From contig CM055093.1 in NCBI GenBank assembly GCA_029204225.1, positions 32,311,777-32,375,776 of the forward strand: 64,000 nucleotides of DNA. Direction: 5' to 3'. The notes beneath the pieces were generated by a model. The model made no database searches and had not been told where the DNA came from. It was given only the letters and a program-made list of their open reading frames with translations. The translations under genes were made by a program, and so were the position numbers. Positions 33,277 through 47,399 of this stretch are shown here, in pieces (positions within the stretch are counted from its first letter, which is position 1; each line of letters begins with the position of its first letter). The stretch is from Diphasiastrum complanatum. Its lineage: Eukaryota; Streptophyta; Lycopodiopsida; Lycopodiales; Lycopodiaceae.

Positions 33277-33645
33277 TTATTGGGGACTTTTATTTGCTTC
33301 ACGCCGAATCTTGATTAAATGGTACTGCACCTTCTCCATAAAGTCGAGGTGTGCAGTATTAAAATCCAAATTGTGTGGCAAAAAGCAACGGTGGGCTCCG
33401 GCAATCCACTTTGAGGTTGTCCATGATGTAAAGCGTGATTCCCAGGAGCCCCCCATCATTGCTACACAAAAGTATAAACGAGCAACCGACAGCTGATCTT
33501 TGATTTGCTCTGAGGCCATCGACTTCTTTGGATCGAATGCCAGAGGAGGGAGACAATTGTCCCATCTGGTTTCCACTGACGCCAACAGATACCCTTTACT
33601 CTGGAGATGAAGATTAGCCAGAAGGTCGAGATATTCGTCTTTCAA
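33277..33645 (-). pseudogene. Unrecognised ORF just inside the 3' LTR
   Basis: An open minus-strand frame of about 120 codons ends 51 bp before the LTR and contains DNCLPPLAFDPKKSMASEQI and GSWESRFTSWTTSKWIAGAH. It lies where the 3' end of an element's internal region belongs. It has no RT or RNase H motif that I recognise, so it may be an extra 3' ORF or an unrelated captured sequence. Confidence 0.35.
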
Positions 33646-33649
33646 ATAG

Positions 33650-34300
33650 TTCGGCTGATTCGATTATGTGTAGAATGTCGCAGGTGTCAAAATGTTGTAC
33701 AGAAACTTGTGTATTATACTAGACATTACTCTGCACACAGAATGAGAGTAGTTCTGCAAGTACTACAGTTTGTGTTGATAAACACAACTAAAAATGCAAA
33801 GTGGCAAAACAGAAAACTATGATTCCTACAGGTATCAGATCAGCAAACCAAAAAAAAACTAAAGAGGCAGCATTGCACCCTAGATCAATGATTAATTCAA
33901 GGATCAAGAATGTGCAAGAAGAGTCTTGAATGAGATTGAAACACCAAGGAGGAAACTATGAGCATAATCTCCAACATTAATGAACCATATATTGAGACAT
34001 GTACATATTTTCTAGAGTCCTCCCAAATGTCGTCAAAAGTTGTGGGTATATGGCATTCATAAGAAGGGTGACGACTACAATTTTAACCAAACCGTTTGTC
34101 AAGTTGTTTATGTAGTGAGGCAAAAGGTGCAACTAGACCCAAATGTCATCTCCCTCCTAACCTATAGCTTATGTAGCTAGACTGGATGAGTATCATCTAG
34201 CATTTTTTAGTTGGTTAATATAGGTACCATTTAAATGTGTGCACAATGTTGTAAAACCATATAAAATACTGTAGACAATAGCTTGATGTAATATGTTGTA
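33650..34300. other. No feature recognised
   Basis: AT-rich sequence with only short frames. Confidence 0.35.
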
Positions 34301-35651
34301 GCTGTCATTGTGAAGTTGGCTAGTAGTCAACTTTTTTGAGCCACTACAATTATGAGGAGAAAGCGGAGAATTCTTTGATGATAGCCTCTATGAGAATAAG
34401 GTGCATAGCTTTAAATTGTTAGTGGCAGAGGGCATGGACCATATTCAAGATAGCTTTAGCAAAATTGTTTTCTCTCGTGATTTTACAAAGATATTATTTT
34501 GAAGCTTTGTCATCCATTATGGATCTACAACAGTTAGATATACTCAAAGCTAGTTATTGTCCACAAAATTCACATTTGAGTTCCATTCTAGGTGACATAG
34601 TTGGCATATATAACAAAACATTTATATAAAAAATCAATTCCAATTTGAAAGTGTGAAAAATGAGGAATCACACTTAAATTGCTTCCTTGCATTGTTGCTA
34701 CTAATAGTTGATGACTCTATGTGAGCTCCACCCAAATGTCTTTTTGTGTCGATTGAAATAGAGGATAGGTTGTGCCTATTGAAGTTTAAAACTACTTTGC
34801 TAAAATGGCCTCCTATAGAAGGTCATCATGCACAAAAGTGACCCACTATTGCCAATACTAGACAATTCAAGGTCACCAACGACTGTGACCTCTGCACTTG
34901 TCATTGCTAGAAGTAGTTAATGTGGACATGTTTTGTAATAAATTTCTCCCATAACAGCAAAGATTTGTTGAAATTTTACAATTCTAGCTTGACTAGTTTT
35001 GATGAATCCACTTTTAAATCATAATATGGCCACGATTTGGGCAGTCACATGTGCCATATGCATAGGATGCTTTTTCCAAAGTCAAATCCCTAACCTAGCT
35101 TTGGAATGGCACCTTTGGAATGAGGCCAAAATGTGCATAGATAGGCTAGAGGAAAAGTAGGAGCCAAAAATAGCAAGTTTTACATTGTTTTTGGATCTCG
35201 AGATCTAGACCCCTAATTAGGGTGGATCCCATGACCTATTAGGTTGGATGTTAGGGTTATGTTATGATGAGTTCAAAGAAGCCCTAAAATTCTCATAGCT
35301 GAGCTACTTATGTATAAATATGTGATGGTTTCTCCTTCAATTTATGAGTAAAAATTTGGTTTTCCTTCTATCAATGTTGTTGGTGATCTCTAAGCTTGAT
35401 ATTTACTATTTGCATTTGTGGGATTGATTAGGAAGTTAAGGTACGATTATCTACCTGTGGCAGTCCATACACTCACACGTGTGAAGGGAATTGCAAGAAT
35501 TGGAGCCTTATAGTGGAGTTAAAGCCAAGGAAAAGCTAGAAAGCACTACATTGGATGGTGTTTTTGCTATTGGATCTCAATTGGATCTATTCAAAGTGCT
35601 TTCACCATCATTTCACAAGTTTATTGGAGACTTTTAGCTATATTTTCAACA
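34300..35651 (+). repeat. LTR (3' end defined, 5' end unknown) of a plus-strand copia element
   Basis: The right edge is set by TTTTCAACA at 35651 followed directly by TGGTATCAGAGC (35652-35663), a perfect initiator-Met primer-binding site. A TATA box GTATAAATATG lies near 35311. The left edge was not recognised. No partner LTR was seen downstream, where another element starts at 36972. Confidence 0.6.
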
Positions 35652-35830
35652 TGGTATCAGAGCTATTTCATGAAATGAGCTAGAATCTTGCAATTTGATT
35701 CACTAGCATCATATATTTTGGACCAATTCAAGCATTGATTGATTCTTTATGATTATCTATGATTTGTATCTCCATTATTGATAAAATTAAGTTCTTGTAG
35801 GATCTAATACAAAGATGTTTAGGCTTCTAA

Positions 35831-36128
35831 AACTAGGTTCAAGTCATTTCTTATCTACAAGATCAAGTTAGCAAGTTTTGCTTGCTTCCTTACATTCAAC
35901 GCAAGAAAGTTTTGGAGACAATCTCGAGGAGTGGCATTCAAGCATTGGAGAGGTAGAAGGATCAATTGAAGAACTTCAGAACTAGGTTCAAGTCATTTCT
36001 TATCTACAAGATCAAGTTAGCAAGTTTTGCTTGCTTCCTTACATTCAATGCAAGCAAGTTTTGGAGACAATCTCGAGGAGTAACATTCAAGCATTGGAGA
36101 GGTAGAAGGATCAATTGAAGAACTCCAA
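35831..36128 (+). repeat. 149-bp tandem duplication in the gag region
   Basis: The block beginning AACTAGGTTCAAGTCATTTC at 35831 repeats from 35980 with a handful of differences. It lies in the degenerate gag between the primer-binding site and the zinc knuckle. Confidence 0.92.
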
Positions 36129-36990
36129 GGTGTCCACATGGACGAGGAGAATAGGAGACAACACTTCAATGCAAGGATGGATAGGCTCTCTATCCATGGT
36201 GGACGATCAAGCACTCTTCACCAAAGACAAGGGCAAAACCAAGAGCAAGGGAGCTACATTCAAGAATGGTCAAGCAAAGATTGAAGATCAAGATGGATCT
36301 TCAACTCCAATTCTAAGCAAAACCAAGAAAGACAAGTCCAAGATCAAATGTTACTATTGTAGCAAGATGGGGCACTATGCCTTGGAATGATTCAAGAAGA
36401 AGCAATCACAAGGACAAGAAAACATCAATCAAGAGGAGGAAGAGAGTCCACATGAGGACTCACTAATGATGTCAAGCTTTTCTTCATCAAGCTTCAAGGG
36501 GGAAGATCCATGGTGGATAAATAGTGGGGCAAGTTCCATGACAAGCAAGAGGGAGTATTTTTCAACTCTTTTGTCTTATGAAGGACCTATAAAGTCTATT
36601 TGTATAGCCAATGATGATGTTTGTAAGATAGGAGTAGGTTCCATTGCCTTGTGCTTAGGATCTTCAAGAAAGATCAATGATGAAGGAGTCTTGTACATTC
36701 CTAGCATCACTAAGAATCTACTTAGTGTTGGACAAATGGTTGATGATGCTTTTTGTGTGCAATTCACTTCTAATATTTGTTACATAAAGAAGAAAGACAA
36801 GGTTATTTCTGAAGGCACTAGACTTGGAAAACTTTACAAGTTAGATGCTTTTGTTGACACCAATGTTGTGATGCTAGCCGAGAGGCACAAATTGCCAAAC
36901 TTTGATCTTTGGCACAAAAGGCTTGGACACATCAATCCAAGTTCTATGGAGGCTATGTGCAAGGAGGAGCTTGTGAGAAATATCAACTAG
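36115..36990 (+). pseudogene. Copia Gag-protease fragment, plus strand
   Basis: It shows CYYCSKMGHYALE (zinc knuckle whose last cysteine codon is now a stop), an acidic linker, WWINSGASSMTS (protease, with the catalytic aspartate of DSGAS replaced by asparagine), VLYIPSITKNLLSVGQMVDD, LGKLYKLDAF and the GAG-pre-integrase motif FDLWHKRLGHINPSSMEAM. It is related to the copia Gag-protease at 29.4-30.8 kb but is a separate copy. It ends where the LTR of the next element begins (36972). Confidence 0.85.
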
Positions 36991-37489
36991 TTTAGTCATA
37001 TTTTGGTTAATTGGTTATTTAGGCTAATATGCATTTTTAGACTTAGAGATAGATATTTCAAAGTTATATTAGTCTAAATGTTTTGGAATTACCGCTTTTG
37101 GAAAGTGAGGGAGAGTAAGTAGGCAAGTTTGGACCCATTCAAATTTGAATGATTGGTACATTGAATCTGGTCCATATTATGAGTAGGGTTTTGGACCTAG
37201 AAGTTTCTATGGAGGGAAACCACATTTAAAATAAGGCATAGACATGTTATAAATAGTGTACAAGCATGGGAGAACATGATTCTCTCTCTCTCTTATCTCA
37301 TTTCATGCTTATACATGAGTTCCCTTGGATTCATCTATCCATTGGTGCACTATAGTGATGATATCTTGCAATCTTGTGTGTAGAATGCAATTTTATGTTA
37401 TGTATTGGATCCACACGTGTGAAATATAGTACCTTACTGTTATTGTACAGAAAACAACTTCATTTTATCATATTTCTAATGTTTGATCA
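36972..37489 (+). repeat. 5' LTR of the 2.1-kb element
   Basis: 518 bp. TATA box near 37248, then a CT tract of about six repeats near 37281-37293. Partner of 38465-39082. Confidence 0.82.
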
Positions 37490-38464
37490 AGATCTGAGTT
37501 ACAAAAGCCATCTAGGCTTACTTATGATGAGAAGGGTAAGCAAGTTGAAGGTACAAATTTTGCTTTACTCACATGTTTTGGAAAATCTTCTTGTGTAGAT
37601 GATGCTATGGAAGTGGATATTGTCTCTCATGGTTTTCCAGCAAATAATGGATCTGGAAAAGAGGTCTTAGTCAATGGATTTGATGGTCAAGTGGAAGATC
37701 AAGAGTCTGATCTCAAAGGGCTTCAACAACACAAAAGGGAAAGTGGCAATTTGGAGCTAGTCAAGAGCATGAAAGGAGGGTCAAATGACAAAGATCTTTT
37801 GGATCTATTTTTGTAGGTGTTTTAAGACTCAAGTAAGGTCAAAATAATAGCAAGGAAGTGTTTTTCAAGTTTACTTTACTTGATCTATCTCTTGTTTGAG
37901 CTACTGTATGTGAATGTGTGCAAATTGTCAAGATATGGTGAAACTAGCTACATTGTCTTGCAATATCTTATTGTTGGAGTTGTACTAACATTCTTGGCTA
38001 GTTTGCTAATGCAAATGAGACTTATGGAGGATCATCATGTCACTCATTCATGGCCAAGTCATCAAGTGTTGATGACGTCTTGTGGCAAGATGGAGATGGA
38101 GGCTCATTCATGGAGTTTTATGGTGGAGACATATCAAGAAAGGACAAAGTTGGAGGACACAAGCAAGAAAGTGGTCACCACTCACATTTATTGGTTGTTT
38201 GCTGTCATTTTTTAGAGAGTTCGGAGCTGGAAGCATTGAGGAATCATTACATTTACATTCTATTTGGTTCTTCATGTTCTAGTTACATCTTGATGTGTAA
38301 AATTGATGATAGTGAAACATCCAATTTGGACACTATTCTCTATATCAATTATGGAAATTACTTTAGAACTTCAGAAATGAGATCTATACTTAGGATGGAG
38401 ATCATTCTAAAGTTGGATCAAAGCTCTGTGGTTAAAACTATGCCAAAACTAGTTGAAGAGGGAG

Positions 38465-39082
<618 letters not shown>

Positions 39083-39796
39083 ATGTTGTTGAGTTTGCAT
39101 CTCTTTCATCAAGTAGATGTGGATTTTCTACATTGTCAATGGTGCTAATTGTGTTGTCTTCCATCATTAGAGGAGTTCTCAATATCAAAAAGACCCTTTA
39201 AGGAATGCCATGTAGGATATAGAAAAATATCAAAAAAAAAAAAACAATATTGTTTACTTGCTTGCCCCCACCACTCATGAGGCCTCCCCAACTCCCAATG
39301 ATCTAACCACAGTGTCAATAGTCACAGTTAAGAACTGTAAACAGTTCGTAGTATAACTTGACTAGATTCAAAAAAATTCCCTCCATTGGTTACGAAAAGG
39401 GCAATATTTTCACTGGATCTAGAATATGACCGCCATTGCCAAATTCGAATCAGGAAAAATTGCAAAATGTTTACACATGCATTCCTTCCACAAGAATGGA
39501 AATATGGGTGCCATCTCCAATTATGAACGCCATCATACCTTGGAATGGAAATATGAGCGCCAACTACCTATTGGAATGAAAAAATGAGCGACATTTCCAA
39601 ATTTGAATCAAGCATACAAGCATGGAGATTGGATTGATCGTACATAGTATATAATATAATCAAAGATGAGTATTTTGTTTTGCTTCATAGAATTTGGTCA
39701 TAGTACTTTGATGCAACTGATTACTCTATTGTCTTTTTGATGATGACATTGTATCATCTACATGTGGATATCCCTATTGATTTGGCACCTTTGTAG
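39083..39796. other. No gene recognised; possibly the first intron of the next gene
   Basis: AT-rich, with a short repeated phrase (GGAATGGAAATATGAGCGCC-like) near 39490-39600. It ends in a plausible splice acceptor TTTGTAG at 39796. Confidence 0.35.
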
Positions 39797-42394
39797 AGAA
39801 GAGGAGGCAAAGGAATTCAAATATTTGTTGAGGATCGTTCTCGTTACAAGGCAAAAGGAAAAAAAAACTTGGATTTGTGGACAGATGGAACATTATATCC
39901 ACAAGATCCAAGCACTTTGACACATCCCACATTCTCTTCAATAACTCATTTAGTTACATGGATATGCAATGGGCATAGTGGATTACTAGGATATTGTGAA
40001 AGATTGCAGAACCATGGAAAACAACTTTATATGAATAAAGTTCACTTTTTAGAAGGTGAGTTAATTCGGATATCCTCTTATTGTCAAAATAGAGATTGTA
40101 ATCTCCAAAAGACGTTAGAAGAAAATGAACAACTTAAAAAAAATAATGAATCATTACATAAGATAACAATCAATATCAAATCAGAACTAGAGCAAATGCA
40201 ATCAGTCTTACAGTCTATTCGTATTGAAAACTTACAATTATTGAAGGATGTGGATTTGGCAAAGAAGAAGGCTGAAAGTAAGAAGCGAAAGCGACAAAGT
40301 TACAAGGATATTCAAACGCTTTCAAAAGGAGGTTATCGAAATAGAAGGATCCGTGCATTCAAGTAAGCATATTCTGATTTTGTAAGTTTTTCAATAATAT
40401 TTGGATTTAATTTCAGCTATGGTAATATTCTGTTAACTATCTGTTTTTTTGCAGATATGCATTAGTAGCTCCTCGGAATATTAAAGACAATGCTTTACTA
40501 GGAATGTCATTGGACACAATATTGACTTGTAAATCCACTAAGCGTATCATGATGAACAATAGGAGTTCAAATGTAAAGTGTAAAATAACAGAGTCTTTGA
40601 TGGTGGACATTCAAATTTTTTTAGATAAGACTATAGTTCAGGGTGCTTGTGATTTTGTAGGTATTAGCAGGGAAGCATTTGCAACAATATTTAAGCTAAT
40701 TAGAGAAGCTTTTAAGCAAGTTCAAATTAGAAAAGTCCCAATCCCTAGGACATATCACTTGAAGAAAGAGAGAGATACATTAAACATAGGTATGCATAAG
40801 ATCACTGGAACTCCATTTCATATTGAGGAGGTGTATGAAACTGATGGAAGATCGATATTCTATAATTCATCAAACAACTTATTTGTTAATCTAAATTACT
40901 TGCTGAGATACATCGTCACATTCTATGATATAACCTATGAAAAGGTGAATGGCAAAATTATCATAGTACTTAAGTTAGATGAGTCAGAAATTGTGAAAGG
41001 GCAGAAGATGGAGAGAGTTAATATAACTCTCATGAATGGTGCTCTATCACAAACAGAGAACCAAGAAGATTTCAGATTCAGTGTCTAGTCAGAAAATGAT
41101 ATATGGTGGTTGGCAGCGTTTCAGGTAACTACCCTCATTATTACATTACATTCATTGAATAGTATTAATTCATTGTAAACTAAGTCTAATTAATTCTTTG
41201 GACAGGTGTTGAAGGAGGATCATGATATATTATCATGGATATTCTCAAGGACATCTTATCCTAGGATCATCAAGGGCCATATGGATGGAGGACTTCTCAA
41301 TGTTCCAAGAGTTGGAGACTTCAATGTTGAATGGCACTTAGCAGGTGATTTGAAAACATTGAAATGTATGTATAATGTCTCTCATGGTGCTACATCAAAA
41401 CACCCTTGTTTGTACTGCATGAAAATGGCAAAAGATGTAACTACGAGTACATGATTTACTAGAGAATATGCAGATCCAAATTGGAAGCCTGTGCTGTCTA
41501 TCCCCTTGAAAAATGTGCATATTTGCACTCTTCATGCAGAAGTTAGATTAATAGAAAAGATCATATCTTCGTATAGTTTTTGCTTGGAATACTAAGCCAG
41601 CATCATTAACAAAGGAAGCTATCTCTCGATTAGAAGATATTTTATCAAAAGCAGGACTCCATCAGGGACATGTCAAAATTCAAAAGGATGAAAAGCTTTT
41701 AGGAAAGAATGGGGACATGCCAACTAAGCCAAGCATAGGAGGAGCAAAAGCACGCCATTTCTTATCAAATCATACTGGTAAGGCTTCTAATATTCAACAC
41801 TCAGTCTGGACAGATGTTATTGCTTCCACTCAGGACTTCGAGAAAGACGGCAAAACTAGAGTACTAAAAGTTGATGTATGGAAGAAGCTTGATAGTATGA
41901 TTGCTATTTTAAGAAAAGAAAAATACTCTGATATTGATAAGAAAGCTGTCAAAAAAAAAAGGACTTGTGTTGAGTTTGTTAATGCAGTATCAAAAGTATG
42001 GGGAGAAGATCACATCACTCATTACATGGTTAGTATAAAATTTTCAAGATGCTTTCAATTTTTCATATATATTTAGATCCAAACATAAGACTAACATTAT
42101 GATTTTGACATATGCAGCACATACTAAGAGATCATACAACATTTTTTGCAAACACATATGGAAGCTTGAGTGTACGGTCATCACAAGGTCTGTTTGTGGC
42201 ATATATAAAGATTCATAAAAATAGATACCACAATCTACAAGTTCCTTTGGACTTCTTCCTTTGTATTGCAGCTTTCCAACATCAGAGTGAATCACGTCTA
42301 ATATTTCTACAAGTGATTGTGTGGGCTCCCATTCACTTATGCATGATGGATATAAATATGAAAGGAAAAAACAATGTTGAAGCATTTAAATCAT
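39797..42394 (+). pseudogene. Five-exon transposase-like gene of an unnamed family
   Basis: Exons splice in frame at 39797-40362, 40455-41124, 41206 to about 41565, an out-of-frame continuation to 42028, and 42118-42394. The N-terminus has a coiled coil (LEENEQLKKNNESLHKI) and a basic patch (KKRKRQSYKD), then GGYRNRRIRAFKYALVAP. The middle has LKLDESEIVKGQKMERVN, WHLAGDLKTLKCMYNVSHGA with KHPCLYCMKM, then LHAEVRLIEKI. The C-terminus has GEDHITHYM joined to HILRDHTTFFANTYGSLSVR and SSQGLFVAYIK. Spaced acidic residues, a CxxC pair and the late THYxH...QGL block suggest an RNase H-fold (DDE-like) transposase. I recall a similar layout in uncharacterised proteins of invertebrates and fungi, but cannot name it. 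TAG at 41086, TGA at 41452 and a frameshift near 41570 disable it. Confidence 0.6.
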
Positions 42395-45300
42395 AATCTG
42401 AAGAGCATCAATAAAGAAAATCACCTACGATTTCTGTAGAGTGCATTTGTTTCGATATACTTACAATTATATTTGATGATCATGAGGATTGATATCATGT
42501 ACTTTGATTTTTGAATGCATATATACATGTTGTACTAAAACTTCTGATATCGATTGACCTCCAAGCGTAGTCTTAAACTCCAAAATTTTTGAATAGATCA
42601 CTCAAATCAAATTTGAAAATTTTACACAAAGTTGGAACAAAATTGGTATCCCCTACACTAATAGCTTTTGAAAAATTTCAGTAACTTTTGCTTCTCTTAA
42701 CCAAATAGCTTGAAAATTGGTGCAAATCATAGCTAAAATATAGCACTAAAGAATATGTAATTAGACTAGAAATATAAAATGAATTATCACTCCAAAGATT
42801 GACCCAAACATGTATGAAAAATTCAAAGCTAGAAACTAGCCAAAAGAGAACTACAAAAAACAATGAAATGTCCATATGAGATGAGATCATGTTGATCAAG
42901 ATGATTTATGGATTTGATGCTCTGATAGCACAAATTTTATTGCCAAACCTTTCAATTAAAGCTAAAAATGCAAGGAAATAGAGGCAACCATCACATATAT
43001 ATTGAAAAGAACAAAAGATAGCAAATAACCATTAGTTGTTTTTTGTTTTTCCCAGCTTTTTGGTATTTCGTCCTTGTTTTTTACTTCATGGTGGTGGAAT
43101 TGACCTCCAAGTAAGTGGCTTCTCTGATTTTGGTTTTCTTTCAGCCTAATGATCATTATTATGGGAATTTTTCGTAAAAAATGATGGAAATTTATGGATT
43201 TTTGATGGTTTTTTGTGGTTTTTGAGCTACTATTCCATGTTTTGGCTTGAAATCACTCGGGATAAGATATTTTATGATTTTGAAAAAAGTTCGGTTTGTA
43301 ATAGTATTGGATACTCATTACTAACTTTTTCAAATCTTTGATATCTTATACATTGTCTCCTGAGGACCTTTTTAAGGGAAATTGAGAATTTCTTTTAAAA
43401 GGGGGAGATGAAGAGATAGGAATAAGACTTTCATGGGATCGGCCAATTGCATAGATTTCTTTTGAGGAATCCAGTATGTGTGCAAAGGTTAAACTATTCT
43501 AGTGAAACAGAGGAACTCTCTAGGGATTGTTGCATATAATCTGGAAGTAGAGGAGTTTTGGGGTAGTAGTGGTAAAGATTAAATTTAGCTTTCACTGATC
43601 GGTTTTACCAAGTACCATTTGGTTATGGATTGGATCAGTGGGAATAAAGCTTTAATATTATGTCCAAAGATGTCTATATAGGTCAACCTAATCCTGGTTT
43701 GAATACTAAAATCTGATGTGGGTTGATTGAGTGAAGAAATTTTGTTATTAAAATTTTGATGGTTGGAAAACTTGAGGTTGTGGAATTATTCACTTCAGAG
43801 ATTTCCTAGATATGCTATCTATTCATGAGAAATAGAGATCTTTTGTAGTTGAGCTGCAAGATTTTAGGTGAGTAATGTGGGTAACATATGCGGGTTATGG
43901 AAGAATCTGCCAGTTTGTAGCCTATGTTTATGCATATGAACATAGTTGGATATGTTGGTTACCTATGTCCTAATCTTGTGGATCTACTATGTGTTCCCTA
44001 TGTACTGAGTTTATATCGTATACTTAAACTAGTTAGAGAGCATAGACATATGAACAAGTAATGTTTAGAACAGTTACTTGTAGGTTAATGACTCTTTTTG
44101 TGGAAAGGGTAATTCATTAACTTACTGATGGTTTAGATGAGATTCTAAGTGTGGTGTTGTTCTGGGATATATGAATTTGGCACCTAGACATTTGGAATTT
44201 TTGAATCATTAGCAATTGACTTGAGTAGTTGGATTACTCTTGATTAAATGTTGATTGGTTGAATAAGGGGTGTGAAGAGAATTCATCAGAAACTATTTTG
44301 GTCAATATGTATCGCTTATAAGACACATGATTTGTTAGTCATCAGGTTTCATCAGTAAAAGTTGTGTGCATAAAATATAGGAAATTCTTGGTATAGAATA
44401 TTTCTCGAATGGGAAATAGACTCTAAATTATTGACTGTATCCCAGTGAGCTCATATTGGATGACAGAGTTTAAAAAATATCAAGGATACCTACTGAGTTT
44501 GGAATTCAACAAAACTTTGTAATCTTTAGAAGTTGTTCTAGGTGATCGTATAAAGTTTATGTAGTTGAACGGATGCTAAAATGGTTTTGGCATGTTTCTT
44601 GTCTTTAATTACTTGATTGATCGCAAAGTTTGGATAACTCATAATCTTGTTACAGATCAGATTGAAAAAATATTCTTGAGATCTAGTAATTTTCCGTAGG
44701 GGAAAAGATTTTAGAATAGTTCTTATATTTCCTAAGTGATATGTTGCACATATGCTCCAGTATCTTTTAATGATTATGGTTTTGGAATCCTGTAAATTAT
44801 GATTGACGAATCATAAAACTCTAAATATTTATGATTGACGGATCATAAATTGATACTCAATGGTCATCAGAAGATTATAAGGAAATGATGAGTAATTCTT
44901 GATCAATTGAAAGAGTCAAGAATTTAGATTAGTTAATTGAAAATCTAAATTTCCTTACTCCAATGTTTAATTTGAGAACATTCGTGTCTCACATGCATTC
45001 TTATTAAGTAAATTGTTTTTACTTGTGGAGAGATTTCTTATTTTAGTGGATGAAGCTCTACTACAGATTGTGGTCTATGGATGCTTGTGTACGGTTTTTA
45101 GCCTAGATCTCCGGTTAATTGGGAGACAGACATGGTTGTTATTTACTTGCATGAGATGCTAGGAATAGAGCACTTAACTCAAGAGAGTATTTGGAGTACT
45201 CAGAATTGAGTTAAAGTCATTTTTATCTTGAAGGATCTCCTAGAGATTCTAGTAAGATGAATTGTTATACCTTAGTTTTTTATATATATTCTAAGTGTAT

Positions 45301-45400
45301 TTGTATCAAGAAGCATTTATGACAGGTCTACAAGAAATTGTGAATAGTCTTGGACTATAATTATTTGTTTTTTTAACTTTTGAATATTGATCTCCAATGT
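42395..45400. other. AT-rich DNA, probably the rotted interior of a gypsy element to the right
   Basis: No legible domain was found. The region leads into recognisable Ty3/gypsy 3' signals from 45.4 kb. A degenerate GCTCTGATAGCAC at about 42920 could be a decayed minus-strand primer-binding site. Confidence 0.35.
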
Positions 45401-45959
45401 AGGTGATGATTCACCCTATGCTTCATGTAAAATGAATTTACATGAAGGTGACATCACTAATCTGGAGAGAATTAGACCCAATAGGAAAATTTATCACTTA
45501 ATGTACTTATAGAAGCATCTATAGTACTTCAAAGTAGAGATAAACAATGAAAAATTTATTCTATATCTAAGTACTTATTTGATCTTTGGAGTCAAGATTT
45601 TCGGGTAAATTTGAAAGTTGAAGGATTGGATTGTTAGCTTTTGAACTTGATCTTCAGAATAAGTCGATTGCTCATCCTATGTTTCATGTAAAATGGTTAA
45701 GACCTAGTTTATATGATGATGATAGTTGGATGTGTTGAGGATTTTACCCATTTGGAGGACTTACGCTCAATGTATCTTTGGAACCTGAAAGAGTACTCAA
45801 ACCAGAGATAAATAATTGAGAAATCGTTCTATCTCTAAGTGTTGATTAGGTAGATGGGCAAAATTGAGGATGATGATTCGTGGAAAAAAGTTAAAAGCAT
45901 AAAGAGGATCTTCCCTAGTTTTCACTTATGAGGACAAAAGTAGTTTAAGGGGGGGGAAA
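45400..45959 (+). pseudogene. Ty3/gypsy integrase C-terminal remnants and polypurine tract
   Basis: Two plus-strand remnants, IHPMLHVK (from 45409) and AHPMFHVKWLRPSL (from 45670), match the HPVFHVSxLKP block near the end of plant gypsy polyproteins. Its presence twice suggests a local duplication. Further on, remains of FEDKSSLRGGN in broken frames lead to a run of eight G (45949-45956) that serves as polypurine tract just before the LTR. Everything is frameshifted. Confidence 0.65.
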
Positions 45960-46801
45960 TGTTACATCCATGTCCTATATGAGGGATTCGGAATAATTCT
46001 TGACATGGATAGTCGGTAATCCAGAGTGTATAAGGTTATTAGTTATGCCTCGTCATTTCGGACTTGGTTGGTCATGTAATTAATAATCTTATGAGGGCCT
46101 AGACCTATATTTTGTTGGATTATTCTCCTACTGATCGACTAATCGACATTTTAATCTTCTTTCAACTTTTATCCAGACCTGCAGATTTCTTCATGTTTTT
46201 ACACAGTTTGCATACCTACTCAGAAATGGCTCACAATGTCGGCAGTTTTGGGATTTTCGTCTTTTGGAATTTTCTCTCACTTCGGCTTTTTCACAAAATG
46301 CCAGATGCCTCAAATGTTAGGGAAATGATGTTGGCGAAGACCTTCGGATTATTCACATTTTTCACATGACAATTTACAATCATTTATGCAGAGTGACAAT
46401 TCACCTTTAATTCTGCAGACAGACTGTTTACGACCAAAGCCACCAACTTGCAGTAATTCATCAGCAAGTAATTTCTGAGAGGTCCTAACTGGATGGATGC
46501 CAACACATCACAACCAATGGACAACCTAATTGCTTAGTATAAATAGCTGTTCATATTCCTACATCAAAAGATTTTGAAGCATGAAGATCAATCATCAAGT
46601 ATTGAACAGTTAGCATTCTCTCTCTCAAGCCTGTGAGCTTGAACACTCCTAAGCATTCTAGCTCATTCTTTAGAGTTGTTTAGAGATTGCTATTGCGCTT
46701 ACTGCTTATCAACATTGCGCTTAATTCAAATTTATATTTAGCCACTCAGAGATAGCTTAGAGTACGTGGCTTCGATCCACAATTTGTTGTACTCATTTAC
46801 A
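45960..46801 (+). repeat. 3' LTR of the gypsy remnant (right end uncertain)
   Basis: It starts TGTTACATCCATGTCC right after the polypurine tract. A TATA box GTATAAATAGC lies near 46538. An end at TTTACA (46801) is plausible, but the LTR may extend to TTCCAACA near 47149. No 5' partner was found. Confidence 0.6.
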
Positions 46802-47399
46802 TCTTTTTTGTTTTCATACTGAATCAATACTATCTTCTTGTTGCGTCCAAGTTCGTCTCAGAATGTATGCATTTCTATAATTCTTCGCGACTAATTATTT
46901 GTCTGATAATTCAATGCTTTAATGTTTGGCTATGTAATCAATGTAGTACTAATGATTCCAAAGTTAGTTACTATAAGATCGAACATGATTTCTATCACTA
47001 TTGTTGTGTTTGAAATTGATAGTCGTAGTCATGCATAGAGAAAGAGAAAGATAGTTTATTCCGTTGTGCACGACACATTTTAATTCTTGTCGTTTGATTT
47101 TTTTTATTCGATTCTATTCGACCTATCTCTTTTCACACCTCTTTCCAACATATTTGGACTATGGAGCACTTGCATAATTGTTGACTGCTATTATGCAAGA
47201 ATAGGAGGTCAATTGCTTATAATTGGGTTGTATGGGATCCTAGAAAGAATATTCTCTCCCTAATGGAGATTATATATACCTATGGAACTCGCCCATCTCC
47301 CTATTGGATTTTTTGATTCATAAAGCCAAGATCCTTTGAAGAAATTTCAACTCATTGAATAATAAATAACACCTTTGATGAACAAGGTCACATATTAAG

